From: Streptomyces sp. A2-16 | GTDB lineage: Bacteria > Actinomycetota > Actinomycetes > Streptomycetales > Streptomycetaceae | NCBI RefSeq assembly: GCF_018128905.1 | Contig: NZ_CP063808.1 | Coordinates: forward strand, 6,448,001 to 6,512,000 | Direction: 5' to 3' | Length of the DNA: 64,000 bases | Shown here: positions 44,041 through 52,395 of the stretch, piece after piece | How positions within the stretch are numbered: the stretch's first letter is position 1 | Layout: every line of letters begins with the position of its first letter | Made by a program: the position numbers and the translations under genes | The notes under the pieces: generated by a model | What the model was told of the DNA's origin: nothing | What the model saw: the letters and a program-made list of their open reading frames with translations, nothing else | Databases searched by the model: none

Positions 44041-44229
44041 GCGTCCTCCGGGCGTTCGTCGGCTGGGTCGCTGTCTCTTCCGACGCTAGGGCCTGTCCGA
44101 CGGTTCACGTCGGCGGCGCGTGGTCCGGTACGCCCATCTGCGGCGTGGCCGGTTGTCGGCTCCCCCACGCCCGTGCGCGGGGGAGGGTCGGGCGGGGCCG
44201 GTCGGTGCGGTGCCGGCCCGGTGGAGGGG
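44041..44229. other. Intergenic region before ung (no feature seen)
   Basis: About 190 bp of GC-rich sequence between the TPR-like gene and ung, both on the minus strand. It contains no open frame with coding character, no clear hairpin terminator and no repeat that I could identify. It may hold the promoter of the TPR-like gene. Confidence 0.35.
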
Positions 44230-44913
44230 TCAGCCGAGGTTCGGGATCGTCCAGTCGACGGGCTCGTGGCCCTGCTGGGCGATCGCCTCGTTGATCTGCG
44301 TGAACGGGCGGGAGCCGAAGAACTTCTTCGCCGACAGCGGGGAGGGGTGCGCGCCCTTGACCACCACATGGCGGCTCTCGTCGATCAGGGGGAGCTTCTT
44401 CTGGGCGTAGTTGCCCCACAGCACGAAGACCGCCGGGTCGGGCCGCTCGGCCACCGCGCGGATCACCGCGTCGGTGAACTTCTCCCAGCCCTTGCCCTTG
44501 TGGGAGTTGGCCTCGCCGGAGCGCACCGTGAGCACCGCGTTGAGCAGCAGGACGCCCTGCTGGGCCCAGGGCATCAGGTAGCCGTTGTCCGGGATCTCGA
44601 GGCCCAGCTCCTCCTTCATCTCCTTGTAGATGTTCCGGAGGGAGGGCGGGGTCCTGACGCCGGGGCGGACCGAGAAGCACAGGCCGTGTCCCTGGCCCTC
44701 GCCGTGGTACGGGTCCTGGCCGAGGATCAGGACCTTCACCCGGTCGTACGGTGTCGCGTCGAGGGCGGCGAAGACCTCCTCGCGCGGCGGGTAGACGGGA
44801 CCTTTCGCCCGCTCGTCCTCGACGAACTCCGTCAGCTCCTTGAAGTACGGCTGCTGCAGCTCGTCGCCCAGAACCCCGCGCCAGGACTCGGGCAGCATGG
44901 CGATGTCGGTCAC
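44230..44913 (-). CDS. ung: Uracil-DNA glycosylase
   Basis: 227 residues, the usual size for family 1. The active-site GQDPYHGEGQGHGLCFSV carries the catalytic Asp. VLLLNAVLTVRSGEANSHKGKGWE and HPSPLS, with the catalytic His, follow. It removes uracil from DNA, arising from dUMP incorporation or cytosine deamination, which matters in a GC-rich genome. It is the only gene of its transcription unit that is clearly a repair gene; the solute-binding lipoprotein lies 80 bp upstream on the same strand. Confidence 0.97.
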   Translation of the reverse strand: MTDIAMLPESWRGVLGDELQQPYFKELTEFVEDERAKGPVYPPREEVFAALDATPYDRVKVLILGQDPYHGEGQGHGLCFSVRPGVRTPPSLRNIYKEMKEELGLEIPDNGYLMPWAQQGVLLLNAVLTVRSGEANSHKGKGWEKFTDAVIRAVAERPDPAVFVLWGNYAQKKLPLIDESRHVVVKGAHPSPLSAKKFFGSRPFTQINEAIAQQGHEPVDWTIPNLG

Positions 44914-44993
44914 GTCAATTCCTCACGATGTGCGGTCACTTGCAGGGTTCAGAACCTACAGGCGCCCACTGACAATCGCCGCCGCGAGGGCAC

Positions 44994-46574
44994 CTACCAG
45001 CTCGTCTTCCAGTACAGCTCCCACATCGTCATCATGGTCGCCGGGTCGATGACCTTCTCGAGGCCGGCGATCTCCTCGCTCGCGGCCACGTACTGCTTGC
45101 CCTGCCACAGCGGCACCAGCCGGGCGTCGTCCACGAAGACCTGCTGGGCCTCCTCGATCTGCGGCCCCACGGCCCCGCGGTCGCTCTCCGCGCGGGACTC
45201 CGGCAGCAGCTTGCCGGTGATCTCGGGGGCGTCGTACGGGGTGCCGAGGGCGTTCTGCTTGCCCACGAAGGGGGCGATGAAGTTGTCGGCGTCGTGGAAG
45301 TCGGGGAACCAGCCGCGCCCGAACACCGGGTACTCACCCTTCTGGTAGCCCTCGACGTAGGTCTTCCACGGACGGCTCTTGAGGGTGATGGTGAACAGGC
45401 CGGAGGCCTCCAGCTGCTTCTTCAGCTCCTCGAAGGCGGGCTTGGTCGTCGAGCCGTAGCGGTCGCTGGTGTACCAGAGGGTCAGCGGGACCCGCTCGGT
45501 GATCCCCGCTTCCGTGAGGAACTTCTTGGCCTTGGCGACGCTGGGGTCCCCGAAGTTGTCGAAGAAGCCCGTGGTGTGGCCGGTGAGTCCGGCCGGGACC
45601 ATCGAGTACAGCGGCTCGACGGTGTCCTTGTAGACGTAGTGCACGAGCGCCGGGCGGTCGACGATCTGGGCGACGGCCTTGCGGACGGCCGGCTTCGCGG
45701 ACCACGGGTCGCGGGGGTTGAACACCAGGTAGCTGATCTCGGTGGTGGGGTTCTCTACGAGCTGGAGCCCCTCCTTCTGCTGGTTGACCTCGATGTCCAC
45801 GGTGTCGGAGGCGCCGAGACCGCGGTAGACGACCGAGATCTCCTTGTCCTTGAGGGCCTTGACCATCTCGTCCGACCGCGGGAAGTAGCGGATGGTGACG
45901 GCCTTGTTCTTGAGGTCCGCTATGCCCTTGTAGTTGTCGTTGCGGACGAGCTCGGCCTTCTGGCCCTCCTGGTAGGCGTCGAGGCGGTAGGGCCCCGAGC
46001 CGGTGATCTTCCCGTCCTTGCGGATCGCGTTCGCGGAGTACTCGTCGGGGTCCACGATCGACATGGCGGGCGTGGTGAGGACCAGGGGGAAGGTGGCGTC
46101 GGGCTGGCTGAGGTGGAAGACGATCTCGCGGTCGCCCTTCACCTGCACCCGGGAGAGGGTTCCCAGCAGGCCCGCGGGGCCGCCGTTGACGTTGATCTTC
46201 TTGATGCGGTCGAAGGAGTACTTGACGGCCTTGGCGTCCAGCGTGTCCCCGTCGGAGAACTTCAGGCCCTCGCGCAGCGTGCAGCTGTACACGGTGCTGG
46301 ACGAGTCGGTGAACTCGCAGTGCTCGGCGGCGTCGGGTTCGGGGTCGGAGCCGCCGGGCGAGTAGTTCAGGAGCGTCTGGTAGACGTTGCGGAACAGCTC
46401 CCAGGAGTTGTCCCAGGAGGCCGCCGGGTCCAGCGTGGCCGGGGCACTGGTGGTTCCCACGACGATCGCCTTGCCGTCGTCCGAGGAGTCGGAGGAGAAC
46501 ACACCGCATCCGGCCACCGTGGATATGGACACGAGGGCCGCGAAAGGCGGCAGGTATCGGTTCCGCATGAACAC
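44994..46574 (-). CDS. ABC transporter substrate-binding lipoprotein, family 5
   Basis: 526 residues from GTG 46574, 5 bp after GAGGAG; ATG 46568 is the alternative. Signal peptide with lipobox (SISTVAGC), then a family-5 (peptide/nickel type) binding protein with GTTSAPATLDPAASWD at its start, FSDGDTLDAKAVKYSFDRIK, and GRGWFPDFHDADNF near the end. It binds an oligopeptide or similar ligand at the outer face of the membrane. No permease or ATPase gene is adjacent, so its transporter must be elsewhere. Confidence 0.92.
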   Translation of the reverse strand: MFMRNRYLPPFAALVSISTVAGCGVFSSDSSDDGKAIVVGTTSAPATLDPAASWDNSWELFRNVYQTLLNYSPGGSDPEPDAAEHCEFTDSSSTVYSCTLREGLKFSDGDTLDAKAVKYSFDRIKKINVNGGPAGLLGTLSRVQVKGDREIVFHLSQPDATFPLVLTTPAMSIVDPDEYSANAIRKDGKITGSGPYRLDAYQEGQKAELVRNDNYKGIADLKNKAVTIRYFPRSDEMVKALKDKEISVVYRGLGASDTVDIEVNQQKEGLQLVENPTTEISYLVFNPRDPWSAKPAVRKAVAQIVDRPALVHYVYKDTVEPLYSMVPAGLTGHTTGFFDNFGDPSVAKAKKFLTEAGITERVPLTLWYTSDRYGSTTKPAFEELKKQLEASGLFTITLKSRPWKTYVEGYQKGEYPVFGRGWFPDFHDADNFIAPFVGKQNALGTPYDAPEITGKLLPESRAESDRGAVGPQIEEAQQVFVDDARLVPLWQGKQYVAASEEIAGLEKVIDPATMMTMWELYWKTSW

Positions 46575-46765
46575 GCGCTCGCTCCTCGAAATGCCGTGCC
46601 GAGAGTCGGCAAAACATACCGCAGCGCCACGCACACTCAACCGGTTCGTCCACAGGCGGCTCACCCATCGCGCCGGTGATGACCCTGTAATACCTTTGTG
46701 TGGCTTTTGTGCATCGACACGGGCGCCGTCACTGTCAACGGACGCCCGTGCCGAGACGGCGGGGG
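46575..46765. other. Intergenic region between the solute-binding protein and SDR genes
   Basis: About 190 bp. It should carry the promoter of the solute-binding lipoprotein and the 3' end of the SDR unit. AT-rich bits such as TAATACCTTTGTG (46688-46700) could be part of a promoter element on the minus strand, but no complete -35/-10 pair with 17-bp spacing was identified. Confidence 0.3.
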
Positions 46766-47530
46766 TCAGCCCACGCCGGCGTTGAGGAAGATGCCGCCGT
46801 CGACGACGAGCGTCTGGCCGGTGACCCAGTCGGACTGCGACGAGGTGAGGAAGGCCGCGGCGCCGCCGATGTCGGAGGGCACCCCGAGCCGGGCCAGCGG
46901 GTAGGACGCCGCCGCTTCCGCCTCGCGGCCCTCGTACAGGGCCGACGCGAACTTGGTCTTCACGACGGCCGGGGCGATCGCGTTGACCCGCACCCCGGGC
47001 GCGAACTCGTGCGCGAGCTGCTGGGTGAGGTTGATCAGCGCGGCCTTGCTGACGCCGTAGGCGGCGATGAAGGGCGAGGGCGCGAGGCCCGCGACGGAGG
47101 CGATGTTGACGATCGCGCCGCCGTTGTCCTTCTGCCAGGCGTGCCAGGTCTTCTGGGCGAAGCCGAGCGCGGAGATCACATTGGTCTCGAAGACCTTGCG
47201 CGCCACGTTCAGGTCGAGGTCGGCGATCGGCCCGAACACCGGGTTGGTACCGGCGTTGTTGATCAGGTAGTCGACGCGGCCGAAGGCCTCCATGGCGCGC
47301 TCGACGGCGACCCTCTGGTGCTCCTCGTCGTGCGCCTTGCCGGCGACGTAGAGGGCGCGTTCGGCGCCGAGCTGCTCGACGGCCTCCTTGAGCGCGTCCT
47401 CGGTGCGGCCGGTGATGACCACCCGGTCACCGCGCGCGACGAGGGCCTCGGCGACGCCGTAGCCGATACCGCGGCTGGCGCCCGTGATGAGCGCGACCTT
47501 GCCCGAAAGCTCGGGGAGTTGCGAAGTCAT
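46766..47530 (-). CDS. SDR family oxidoreductase (FabG-like)
   Basis: 254 residues. Classical SDR: NAD(P) motif LITGASRGIGYGVAEAL, NNAG, active-site Ser in IASVAGLAPSPF, and Tyr-x3-Lys as YGVSKAAL. It reduces or oxidises a ketone/alcohol, often in lipid or steroid metabolism. It starts 12 bp after the second SDR (47543-48304), so the two are co-transcribed. Substrate unknown. Confidence 0.92.
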   Translation of the reverse strand: MTSQLPELSGKVALITGASRGIGYGVAEALVARGDRVVITGRTEDALKEAVEQLGAERALYVAGKAHDEEHQRVAVERAMEAFGRVDYLINNAGTNPVFGPIADLDLNVARKVFETNVISALGFAQKTWHAWQKDNGGAIVNIASVAGLAPSPFIAAYGVSKAALINLTQQLAHEFAPGVRVNAIAPAVVKTKFASALYEGREAEAAASYPLARLGVPSDIGGAAAFLTSSQSDWVTGQTLVVDGGIFLNAGVG

Positions 47531-47542
47531 GGTCCCGTTTCC

Positions 47543-48304
47543 CTAGTCGAGCGGTCCGCCGGCGACGTACAGCACCTGGCCGGAGACGAATCCGGCCGCC
47601 TCGCCGGTGAAGAAGGCGATGGCGTTGGCGATGTCGTCGGGCTCGCCCACGCGCGCGACCGGGATCTGGGTGGCGGCCGCGGCCTTGAACTCCTCGAAGC
47701 CCATGCCGACGCGCTGGGCGGTCGCGGCGGTCATGTCGGTGGCGATGAAGCCGGGGGCGACCGCGTTGGCGGTGATGCCGAACTTGCCCAGCTCGATGGC
47801 GAGGGTCTTGGTGAACCCCTGAAGACCGGCCTTGGCGGCGGAGTAGTTGGCCTGGCCGCGGTTGCCGAGCGCCGAGGAGGAGGACAGGTTGACCACGCGG
47901 CCGAAGCCGGCGTCGACCATGTGCTTCTGGACGGCCTTCGTCATCAGGAAGGAGCCGCGCAGGTGGACGTTGAGGACGGTGTCCCAGTCCGAGACGCTCA
48001 TCTTGAACAGCAGGTTGTCGCGGAGCACGCCCGCGTTGTTGACGAGGATCGTCGGGGCGCCGAGCTCGGCGACGACCCGTGCGACGGCCGCCTCGACCTG
48101 GGCTTCGTCGGAGACGTCGGCGCCTACGGCGATCGCCTTGCCGCCGGCCGCGGTGATCTTCTCCACGGTGTCCTTGCAGGCGGCCTCGTCGAGGTCGATC
48201 ACGGCGACCGCGCGCCCTTCGGCCGCCAGTCGTACGGCGGTGGCGGCGCCGATGCCGCGCGCGGCACCGGTGACGACGGCTACCCGCTGCTCAGTGGTGG
48301 ACAT
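47543..48304 (-). CDS. SDR family 3-oxoacyl-ACP reductase-like (FabG-type)
   Basis: 253 residues, with AGGAGAA as ribosome-binding site. VVTGAARGIGAATAVRL is the nucleotide motif. NNAGVLRDNLLFKM, SSSSALGNRGQANYSAAKAGL (Tyr-x3-Lys), and FIATDMTAA follow, as in FabG proteins that act on acyl substrates. It is the first gene of the SDR pair. A partial palindrome upstream (48350-48362) could be a TetR-type operator. Confidence 0.92.
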   Translation of the reverse strand: MSTTEQRVAVVTGAARGIGAATAVRLAAEGRAVAVIDLDEAACKDTVEKITAAGGKAIAVGADVSDEAQVEAAVARVVAELGAPTILVNNAGVLRDNLLFKMSVSDWDTVLNVHLRGSFLMTKAVQKHMVDAGFGRVVNLSSSSALGNRGQANYSAAKAGLQGFTKTLAIELGKFGITANAVAPGFIATDMTAATAQRVGMGFEEFKAAAATQIPVARVGEPDDIANAIAFFTGEAAGFVSGQVLYVAGGPLD

Positions 48305-48349
48305 TGCTGATTCTCCTCGCCCTTGAGAACGTTCGGCCCGACCGGGTCG

Positions 48350-48366
48350 GTGAGCGACCGCTTAGT
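48350..48366. promoter_or_regulatory. Candidate operator upstream of the SDR pair
   Basis: AGCGACCGCT (48353-48362) is an AGCG/CGCT inverted repeat with a 2-bp centre, flanked by TTAGTACC, about 50 bp upstream of the first SDR start. Elements of this form are common near acyl-CoA and SDR genes controlled by TetR-family repressors. No regulator gene is adjacent. Confidence 0.3.
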
Positions 48367-48436
48367 ACCTTCGGCAGACGTGACGCTAGAAGCCCTGGCA
48401 CGCGGTGTCAACGTCCCACGGGACCGGTGTGATCCA

Positions 48437-48886
48437 TTACCTCACCAGCAGGTCGAGCAGGCGCTCCGGCTCGGCCGCCGGATCCAGGGTGAGTCCGGTG
48501 TGCACGGGGCCCGGCTGGACGACCGTGGAGCGGGGGGCGACGAGCCACCGGAAGCGGCGTCCGGCGTCGTCCCGCGCGGCCGGTCCGGCGGCCTCCCGGC
48601 CCTCGCAGACCGCCTCGACGGCCCGCAGAGCGGCCCGGACACCGGCCGCGTCCGCGTCCGGGTCGAGCGCCCGCAGCCGGTCCTCGTCGAGGTGGGTGCG
48701 CACGCCGACGTAGGCCTTGGCACGGCAGTACACGAGCACTCCGGCGTTGATGCACTCGCCGCGCTCGATCCGGGGGACGACCCGCAGCAGGACGTACTCG
48801 AAGACGTCACGCTCGCTGCTGCGGCCTCCCCTGATGACATGGCGCTCGACCACGCTTCCGGCCATGTGGATGTGGCGCTCGCTCAC
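48437..48886 (-). CDS. DUF3037 protein (HipA-kinase partner)
   Basis: 149 residues from GTG 48886. It matches the DUF3037 pattern: FEYVLLRVVPRIERGECINAGVLVYC near the N-terminus, then DEDRLRALDPDADAAGVRAALRAVEAVC and RFRWLVAPRSTVVQPGPVHTGL. Its start overlaps the kinase stop by 4 bp (GTGA), so it is made in step with the kinase. The function of DUF3037 is unknown; regulation or inhibition of the kinase is a guess from coupling. Confidence 0.85.
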   Translation of the reverse strand: MSERHIHMAGSVVERHVIRGGRSSERDVFEYVLLRVVPRIERGECINAGVLVYCRAKAYVGVRTHLDEDRLRALDPDADAAGVRAALRAVEAVCEGREAAGPAARDDAGRRFRWLVAPRSTVVQPGPVHTGLTLDPAAEPERLLDLLVR

Positions 48887-49647
48887 TTGTCCCCCTCGAT
48901 GCCGGTGATGCGTTCGTGGACCGCGGCGGCCCGCAGCAGCAGGGGCCGGGCGTACGCCCTTCTGAGCTCGTCCGGGGTGTCGAAGCCGGGCTCGTCCGCC
49001 AGCCAGGCGTCCGGGATCTCGGCGGTGACCTCCGCGAGCAGGTCCTCGGTGACCCGGGGGGCGAGGTCGGCGGCGGCCGCGGCGACCTCCGGAGCGAAGG
49101 GCGCGAGGACGTGGTCCGAGGCGTCGTAGGGACGGGCGGCCGACTTCTCGGCGCCGGGCCAGTTGTGCTGCCAGATCATGGTCGCGCCGTGGTCGATGAG
49201 CCACACCTCGCGCTTCCACCACAGCAGGTTGGGGTTGCGCCAGGAGCGGTCGACGTTGTTGACCAGCGCGTCGAACCAGACGATCCGGCCGGCCTCCGCC
49301 GGGTCCACCGGGAAGGCGAGCGGGTCGAAGCCGAGCGCTCCGGAGAGGAAGTCCATGCCGAGATTGGTGCCGCCGCTGGACCTCAGCAGCTCCTGCACCC
49401 GCTCGTCGGGCTCACCGAGCCCGAGGTCGGGGTCGAGGTCGAGGGTCAGCAGCCGGGGCACCCGGAAGCCGAGCCGGCGGGCGAGCTCCCCGGCCACCAC
49501 CTCGGCGACCAGCGTCTTGCGGCCCTGTCCCGCGCCGGTGAACTTGATGACGTACGTCCCGCGGTCGTCGGCCTCGACGAGCCCCGGCAGCGAGCCACCC
49601 TCACGCAGGGGCGTGATGTAGCGGGTCGCGATGGCTTCCTTGAGCAT
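48883..49647 (-). CDS. HipA-like kinase
   Basis: 254 residues, much shorter than HipA of E. coli (about 440). The kinase core is recognisable: YVIKFTGAGQGRKTLVAE (nucleotide-binding Lys), NVDRSWRNPN (catalytic loop, N-x-D-R-x3-N form), and LIDHGATM in place of DFG. There is no HipB-type antitoxin next to it; instead DUF3037 is fused in an overlapping operon. Probably a Ser/Thr kinase for an unknown protein or small-molecule target. Confidence 0.85.
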   Translation of the reverse strand: MLKEAIATRYITPLREGGSLPGLVEADDRGTYVIKFTGAGQGRKTLVAEVVAGELARRLGFRVPRLLTLDLDPDLGLGEPDERVQELLRSSGGTNLGMDFLSGALGFDPLAFPVDPAEAGRIVWFDALVNNVDRSWRNPNLLWWKREVWLIDHGATMIWQHNWPGAEKSAARPYDASDHVLAPFAPEVAAAAADLAPRVTEDLLAEVTAEIPDAWLADEPGFDTPDELRRAYARPLLLRAAAVHERITGIEGDK

Positions 49648-49738
49648 CGCCCCAGGTTACTGGGGGGTGTCTGAACAACCCGCACTCCGGGCCCGTACCT
49701 CAGGGCAGTTCGGAGATTCCGTGGAAGGGGACGTCAGC

Positions 49739-50176
49739 ATGGCCAGCGAATCGATTCATCCCGCATCGGCCCCCAGTCGTCGGGTCGTCGTCGCGGCGGT
49801 CGGCGCGGCAGGACTCGCCCTCACCTTGAACGCGTGCGGGTCGGAGGACGACTCCTCGTCATCGTCGTCGTCGGACACTGCCGCCGGCGGCAGTGTCCTC
49901 GCCAAGACCTCGGACATCCCCGAGGGCGGCGGCAAGATCTTCAAGGACTCGGGCGTGGTGGTCACCCAGCCCACGGCGGGCGAGTTCAAGGCGTTCTCGT
50001 CGAAGTGCACCCACCAGGGCTGCGCGGTGACGGGGATCACCGACGGGGTCATCACCTGTCCGTGCCACAAGAGCGAGTTCTCGGTGGCCGACGGCAGCGT
50101 GAAGAAGGGTCCGGCGACCCAGCCGCTGCCCGAGGAGAAGATCACCGTCAGCGGCGACTCGATCACGCTCGCATGA
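49739..50176 (+). CDS. Rieske [2Fe-2S] lipoprotein
   Basis: 145 residues from ATG 49739, 8 bp after GAAGGGG. The N-terminus has RRVVVAAVGAAGLALTLNAC, a Tat-like signal (Arg-Arg) ending in a Cys that could be lipidated. A short Ser-rich linker precedes the Rieske domain (about 55-145). The cluster ligands are in CTHQGCAV and CPCHKSEF. It is probably a periplasmic-side electron-transfer protein. No cognate oxidoreductase is adjacent. Confidence 0.93.
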   Translation: MASESIHPASAPSRRVVVAAVGAAGLALTLNACGSEDDSSSSSSSDTAAGGSVLAKTSDIPEGGGKIFKDSGVVVTQPTAGEFKAFSSKCTHQGCAVTGITDGVITCPCHKSEFSVADGSVKKGPATQPLPEEKITVSGDSITLA

Positions 50177-50180
50177 GATG

Positions 50181-50822
50181 TCAGGCACCGCGCGACCGTT
50201 TGAGGCAGCCCAGCACCTCGTCCGTGGTCGCGAGGGTGGCGACGAGGGCGAGCGTGTGACGGATCATCGCCGGGGTGTAGTCGGAGGGCACCCCGGCGAC
50301 GGCGTCGGTCACCACCAGGGCGGTGTAGCCACGGTTGACGGCGTCGAACACGGCGTTGGGGACAGCCACGTTGGCGGAGACCCCGGTCACGACCAGGGTG
50401 CGGCAGCCGAGGTTGCGCAGCAGCGCGTCGACCTCGGTGCCCTGGATCGGTGACAGGCCGTGCAGCCGCCGTACGACGAAGTCCTCCTCGCTCACCTCGA
50501 TCGGGGCCGCCACCCGCACCGCGGTGGTCCCGGTCAGCTGTTGGACGGGCAGGCGCTCGGCGGCGCGGAAGAGACGGGCGTTGCGGTTGGCGCCGCGCCC
50601 GTCCGGACGGCGTTCGGCGATCGCGTGGATCACCTGGACCCCGCTCTCGTGGGCAGCGGCGACCAGTCGGGCGACGTTGGAGAGAGCGCCCGAGGCCCTT
50701 GCCTCACGGGCGAGTTCGGGCAGGGCGCTGTCCGGTCCGACGACGCCCTGCTGGCACTCGACGGTGAGCAGGACCGTGTGCTCGGGAGCCAGCAGCTCGC
50801 TGAGTTGTTCGTACGACGGCAC
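50181..50822 (-). CDS. Isochorismatase-fold protein with degenerate active site
   Basis: 213 residues from GTG 50822, with GAGGGGGAACC as ribosome-binding site. Fold features are clear (TVECQQGVVG at the first strand, VTGVSANVAVPNAVFDAVNRGY at the nucleophile helix). However, the usual catalytic Asp-Lys-Cys appears as Glu (ECQ), Arg (VRRLHG) and Ala (SANVAV). So cysteine-based hydrolysis is unlikely, unless this subfamily uses another residue. Divergent from the F420-type gene across a large palindrome. Confidence 0.85.
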   Translation of the reverse strand: MPSYEQLSELLAPEHTVLLTVECQQGVVGPDSALPELAREARASGALSNVARLVAAAHESGVQVIHAIAERRPDGRGANRNARLFRAAERLPVQQLTGTTAVRVAAPIEVSEEDFVVRRLHGLSPIQGTEVDALLRNLGCRTLVVTGVSANVAVPNAVFDAVNRGYTALVVTDAVAGVPSDYTPAMIRHTLALVATLATTDEVLGCLKRSRGA

Positions 50823-50906
50823 GGTTCCCCCTCGTCGCAGGTGGTCCGGAGCCGGTGACAGTAGCCACCATTGCGTGCGGACGGAAGACGACCCATCCTT
50901 TTCTGA

Positions 50907-50940
50907 CGTGATGTCAGAGGATCTCTCCTCTGACACGACG
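50907..50940. promoter_or_regulatory. Large palindrome in the isochorismatase-F420 divergon
   Basis: GTCAGAGGA (50913-50921) and TCCTCTGAC (50926-50934) form a perfect 9+9 repeat with a 4-bp centre. The symmetry extends to 15-bp arms with two mismatches (50907-50921 and 50926-50940). A further TCTGAC/GTCAGA repeat overlaps at 50902-50918. It lies between both starts, 20-50 bp from the F420 gene, as expected for an operator of a dimeric repressor. Confidence 0.6.
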
Positions 50941-50960
50941 TGAGAGAAAGAGGGGGATGC

Positions 50961-51428
50961 ATGACCGTCACTCAGCGCCGGGGCCGGAAGATCATGATGA
51001 CGCCGGGAGAGCTGGACGAGTTCCTCACCAGCCAGCGCACCTGCCGGGTCGCCACCGTGTCCGGGGACGGCGCGCCGCACGTGAGCACGCTGTGGTTCGC
51101 CTGGGACGGCACGTCGATGTGGCTGTACTCCGTCGTGCGCAGCAAGCGCTGGACGGATCTGCGGCGCGATCCGCGGGTCGCCATCGTGGTCGACACGGGT
51201 GAGGAGTACGACGAACTGCGCGGCGTGGAGCTGTCCGGGACCGTGGACTTCGTGGGCGAGGCCCCGCGCACCGGAGAGCTCCGCGCCGAACTCGACGTCC
51301 CCGAGACGCTGTTCGCCCGCAAGAACTTCCGCCTGGAGGAGATGCCGCACGACGGACGGCACGCGTGGATACGGCTGACCCCGGAGAAGATCGTCTCCTG
51401 GGACTTCCGCAAGCTGGGCTCGGCCTGA
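50961..51428 (+). CDS. F420-dependent flavin-fold oxidoreductase (PPOX class)
   Basis: 155 residues from ATG 50961, preceded by GAGGGGG. A split beta-barrel of the PNPOx/FDOR type: TCRVATVSGDGAPHVSTLWFAWDG, then SKRWTDLRRDPRVAIVVDTGEEYDELRGVELSG and RHAWIRLTPEKIVSWD. Actinobacterial members bind F420 and reduce or bind varied substrates; others bind haem or flavin. The stop is 1 bp from the convergent LysR gene. Confidence 0.85.
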   Translation: MTVTQRRGRKIMMTPGELDEFLTSQRTCRVATVSGDGAPHVSTLWFAWDGTSMWLYSVVRSKRWTDLRRDPRVAIVVDTGEEYDELRGVELSGTVDFVGEAPRTGELRAELDVPETLFARKNFRLEEMPHDGRHAWIRLTPEKIVSWDFRKLGSA

Positions 51429-51429
51429 C

Positions 51430-52332
51430 TCAGACGGCTTTGTTCGCCGCCGACTTCAGCGCCTCGACCGCTGCCCGGATCGACGGGCGGCGGTCCGCGT
51501 CCGCACGCCACACGGCGTAGATGTGCCGGCTGACCGACTGCCGCAGGGGCACGGTCCGCACACCCTCCGGTACCGGTCCGCGTCCGAGCCGGGGTGCCAC
51601 GCACACGCCCAGTCCCGCGCCGACCAGGGCGAGTTGGGTCGCGTGCTCCTCCGCGCGGTGCGCGACGCGCGGTTCGATGCCCTTGGAGCGCAGGGTGTGC
51701 ATCAGCCACTCGTGGCAGAACTCGTTCTCGCCCCAGGTGACCCAGTCGTCGTCGGCGAAGTCCTCCAGTTCGACCTCGTCTCGGTGTGCGAGGCGGTGGT
51801 TCGTGGGCATCGCCACGTCGGCCGTGTCGTCCACGATCGAGGCCTTCACCAGTCCGTCGGGCATGGGCAGCGGCTTGTTGTACCAGTCCAGGACGACCGC
51901 GAGGTCGCGGTCGCCGCGGAGCACGGCGAGGACCGCGGGTTCCGGCTCCATCTCGCGCGAGCCGATCCGCAGGCCCGGATGCGCCGACCGCAGCCCGGCG
52001 ATCGCGGCCGGGAACAGCCCGCGCGCCGCCGTCGGGAAGGCTGCGAGCCGCAACTCCCCCACCACCTGGCCGCGTTGGGCCTCGAGATCGGACTGGGCGA
52101 GTTCCACCTGGGACAGGATGCGGGCCGCGTGATCGGCGAGGAGCCGCCCGGCGTCGGTGAGCCGCACCCCCCGGCCGTTCTTGGCGAGAAGCTGCTGGCC
52201 GACCTCGCGCTCCAGCTTGGACAGCTGCTGCGAGACGGCCGAGGTCGTGATGTGCAGGCCCTCCGCCGCACCACTGACCGAGCCGTGCCGGGCGAGGGCG
52301 TCGAGGGTGCGCAGGCGCTCCAGGTTCAACAC
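51430..52332 (-). CDS. LysR family transcriptional regulator
   Basis: 300 residues from GTG 52332 (VLNLERLRTLDALARHGSV); ATG 52356 would add eight residues. The winged helix (about 1-60) has SVSGAAEGLHITTSAVSQQLSKLE and the co-inducer domain covers 85-295. The target is not evident: the nearest divergent genes are not close, and the downstream neighbour is convergent. Possibly regulates itself and a distant gene. Confidence 0.92.
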   Translation of the reverse strand: MLNLERLRTLDALARHGSVSGAAEGLHITTSAVSQQLSKLEREVGQQLLAKNGRGVRLTDAGRLLADHAARILSQVELAQSDLEAQRGQVVGELRLAAFPTAARGLFPAAIAGLRSAHPGLRIGSREMEPEPAVLAVLRGDRDLAVVLDWYNKPLPMPDGLVKASIVDDTADVAMPTNHRLAHRDEVELEDFADDDWVTWGENEFCHEWLMHTLRSKGIEPRVAHRAEEHATQLALVGAGLGVCVAPRLGRGPVPEGVRTVPLRQSVSRHIYAVWRADADRRPSIRAAVEALKSAANKAV

Positions 52333-52395
52333 ATAAGCAATGCTACGAGATGTCACACCCGATAGGTCGCTCGCGCTACGAGAATCACGTGGCCC

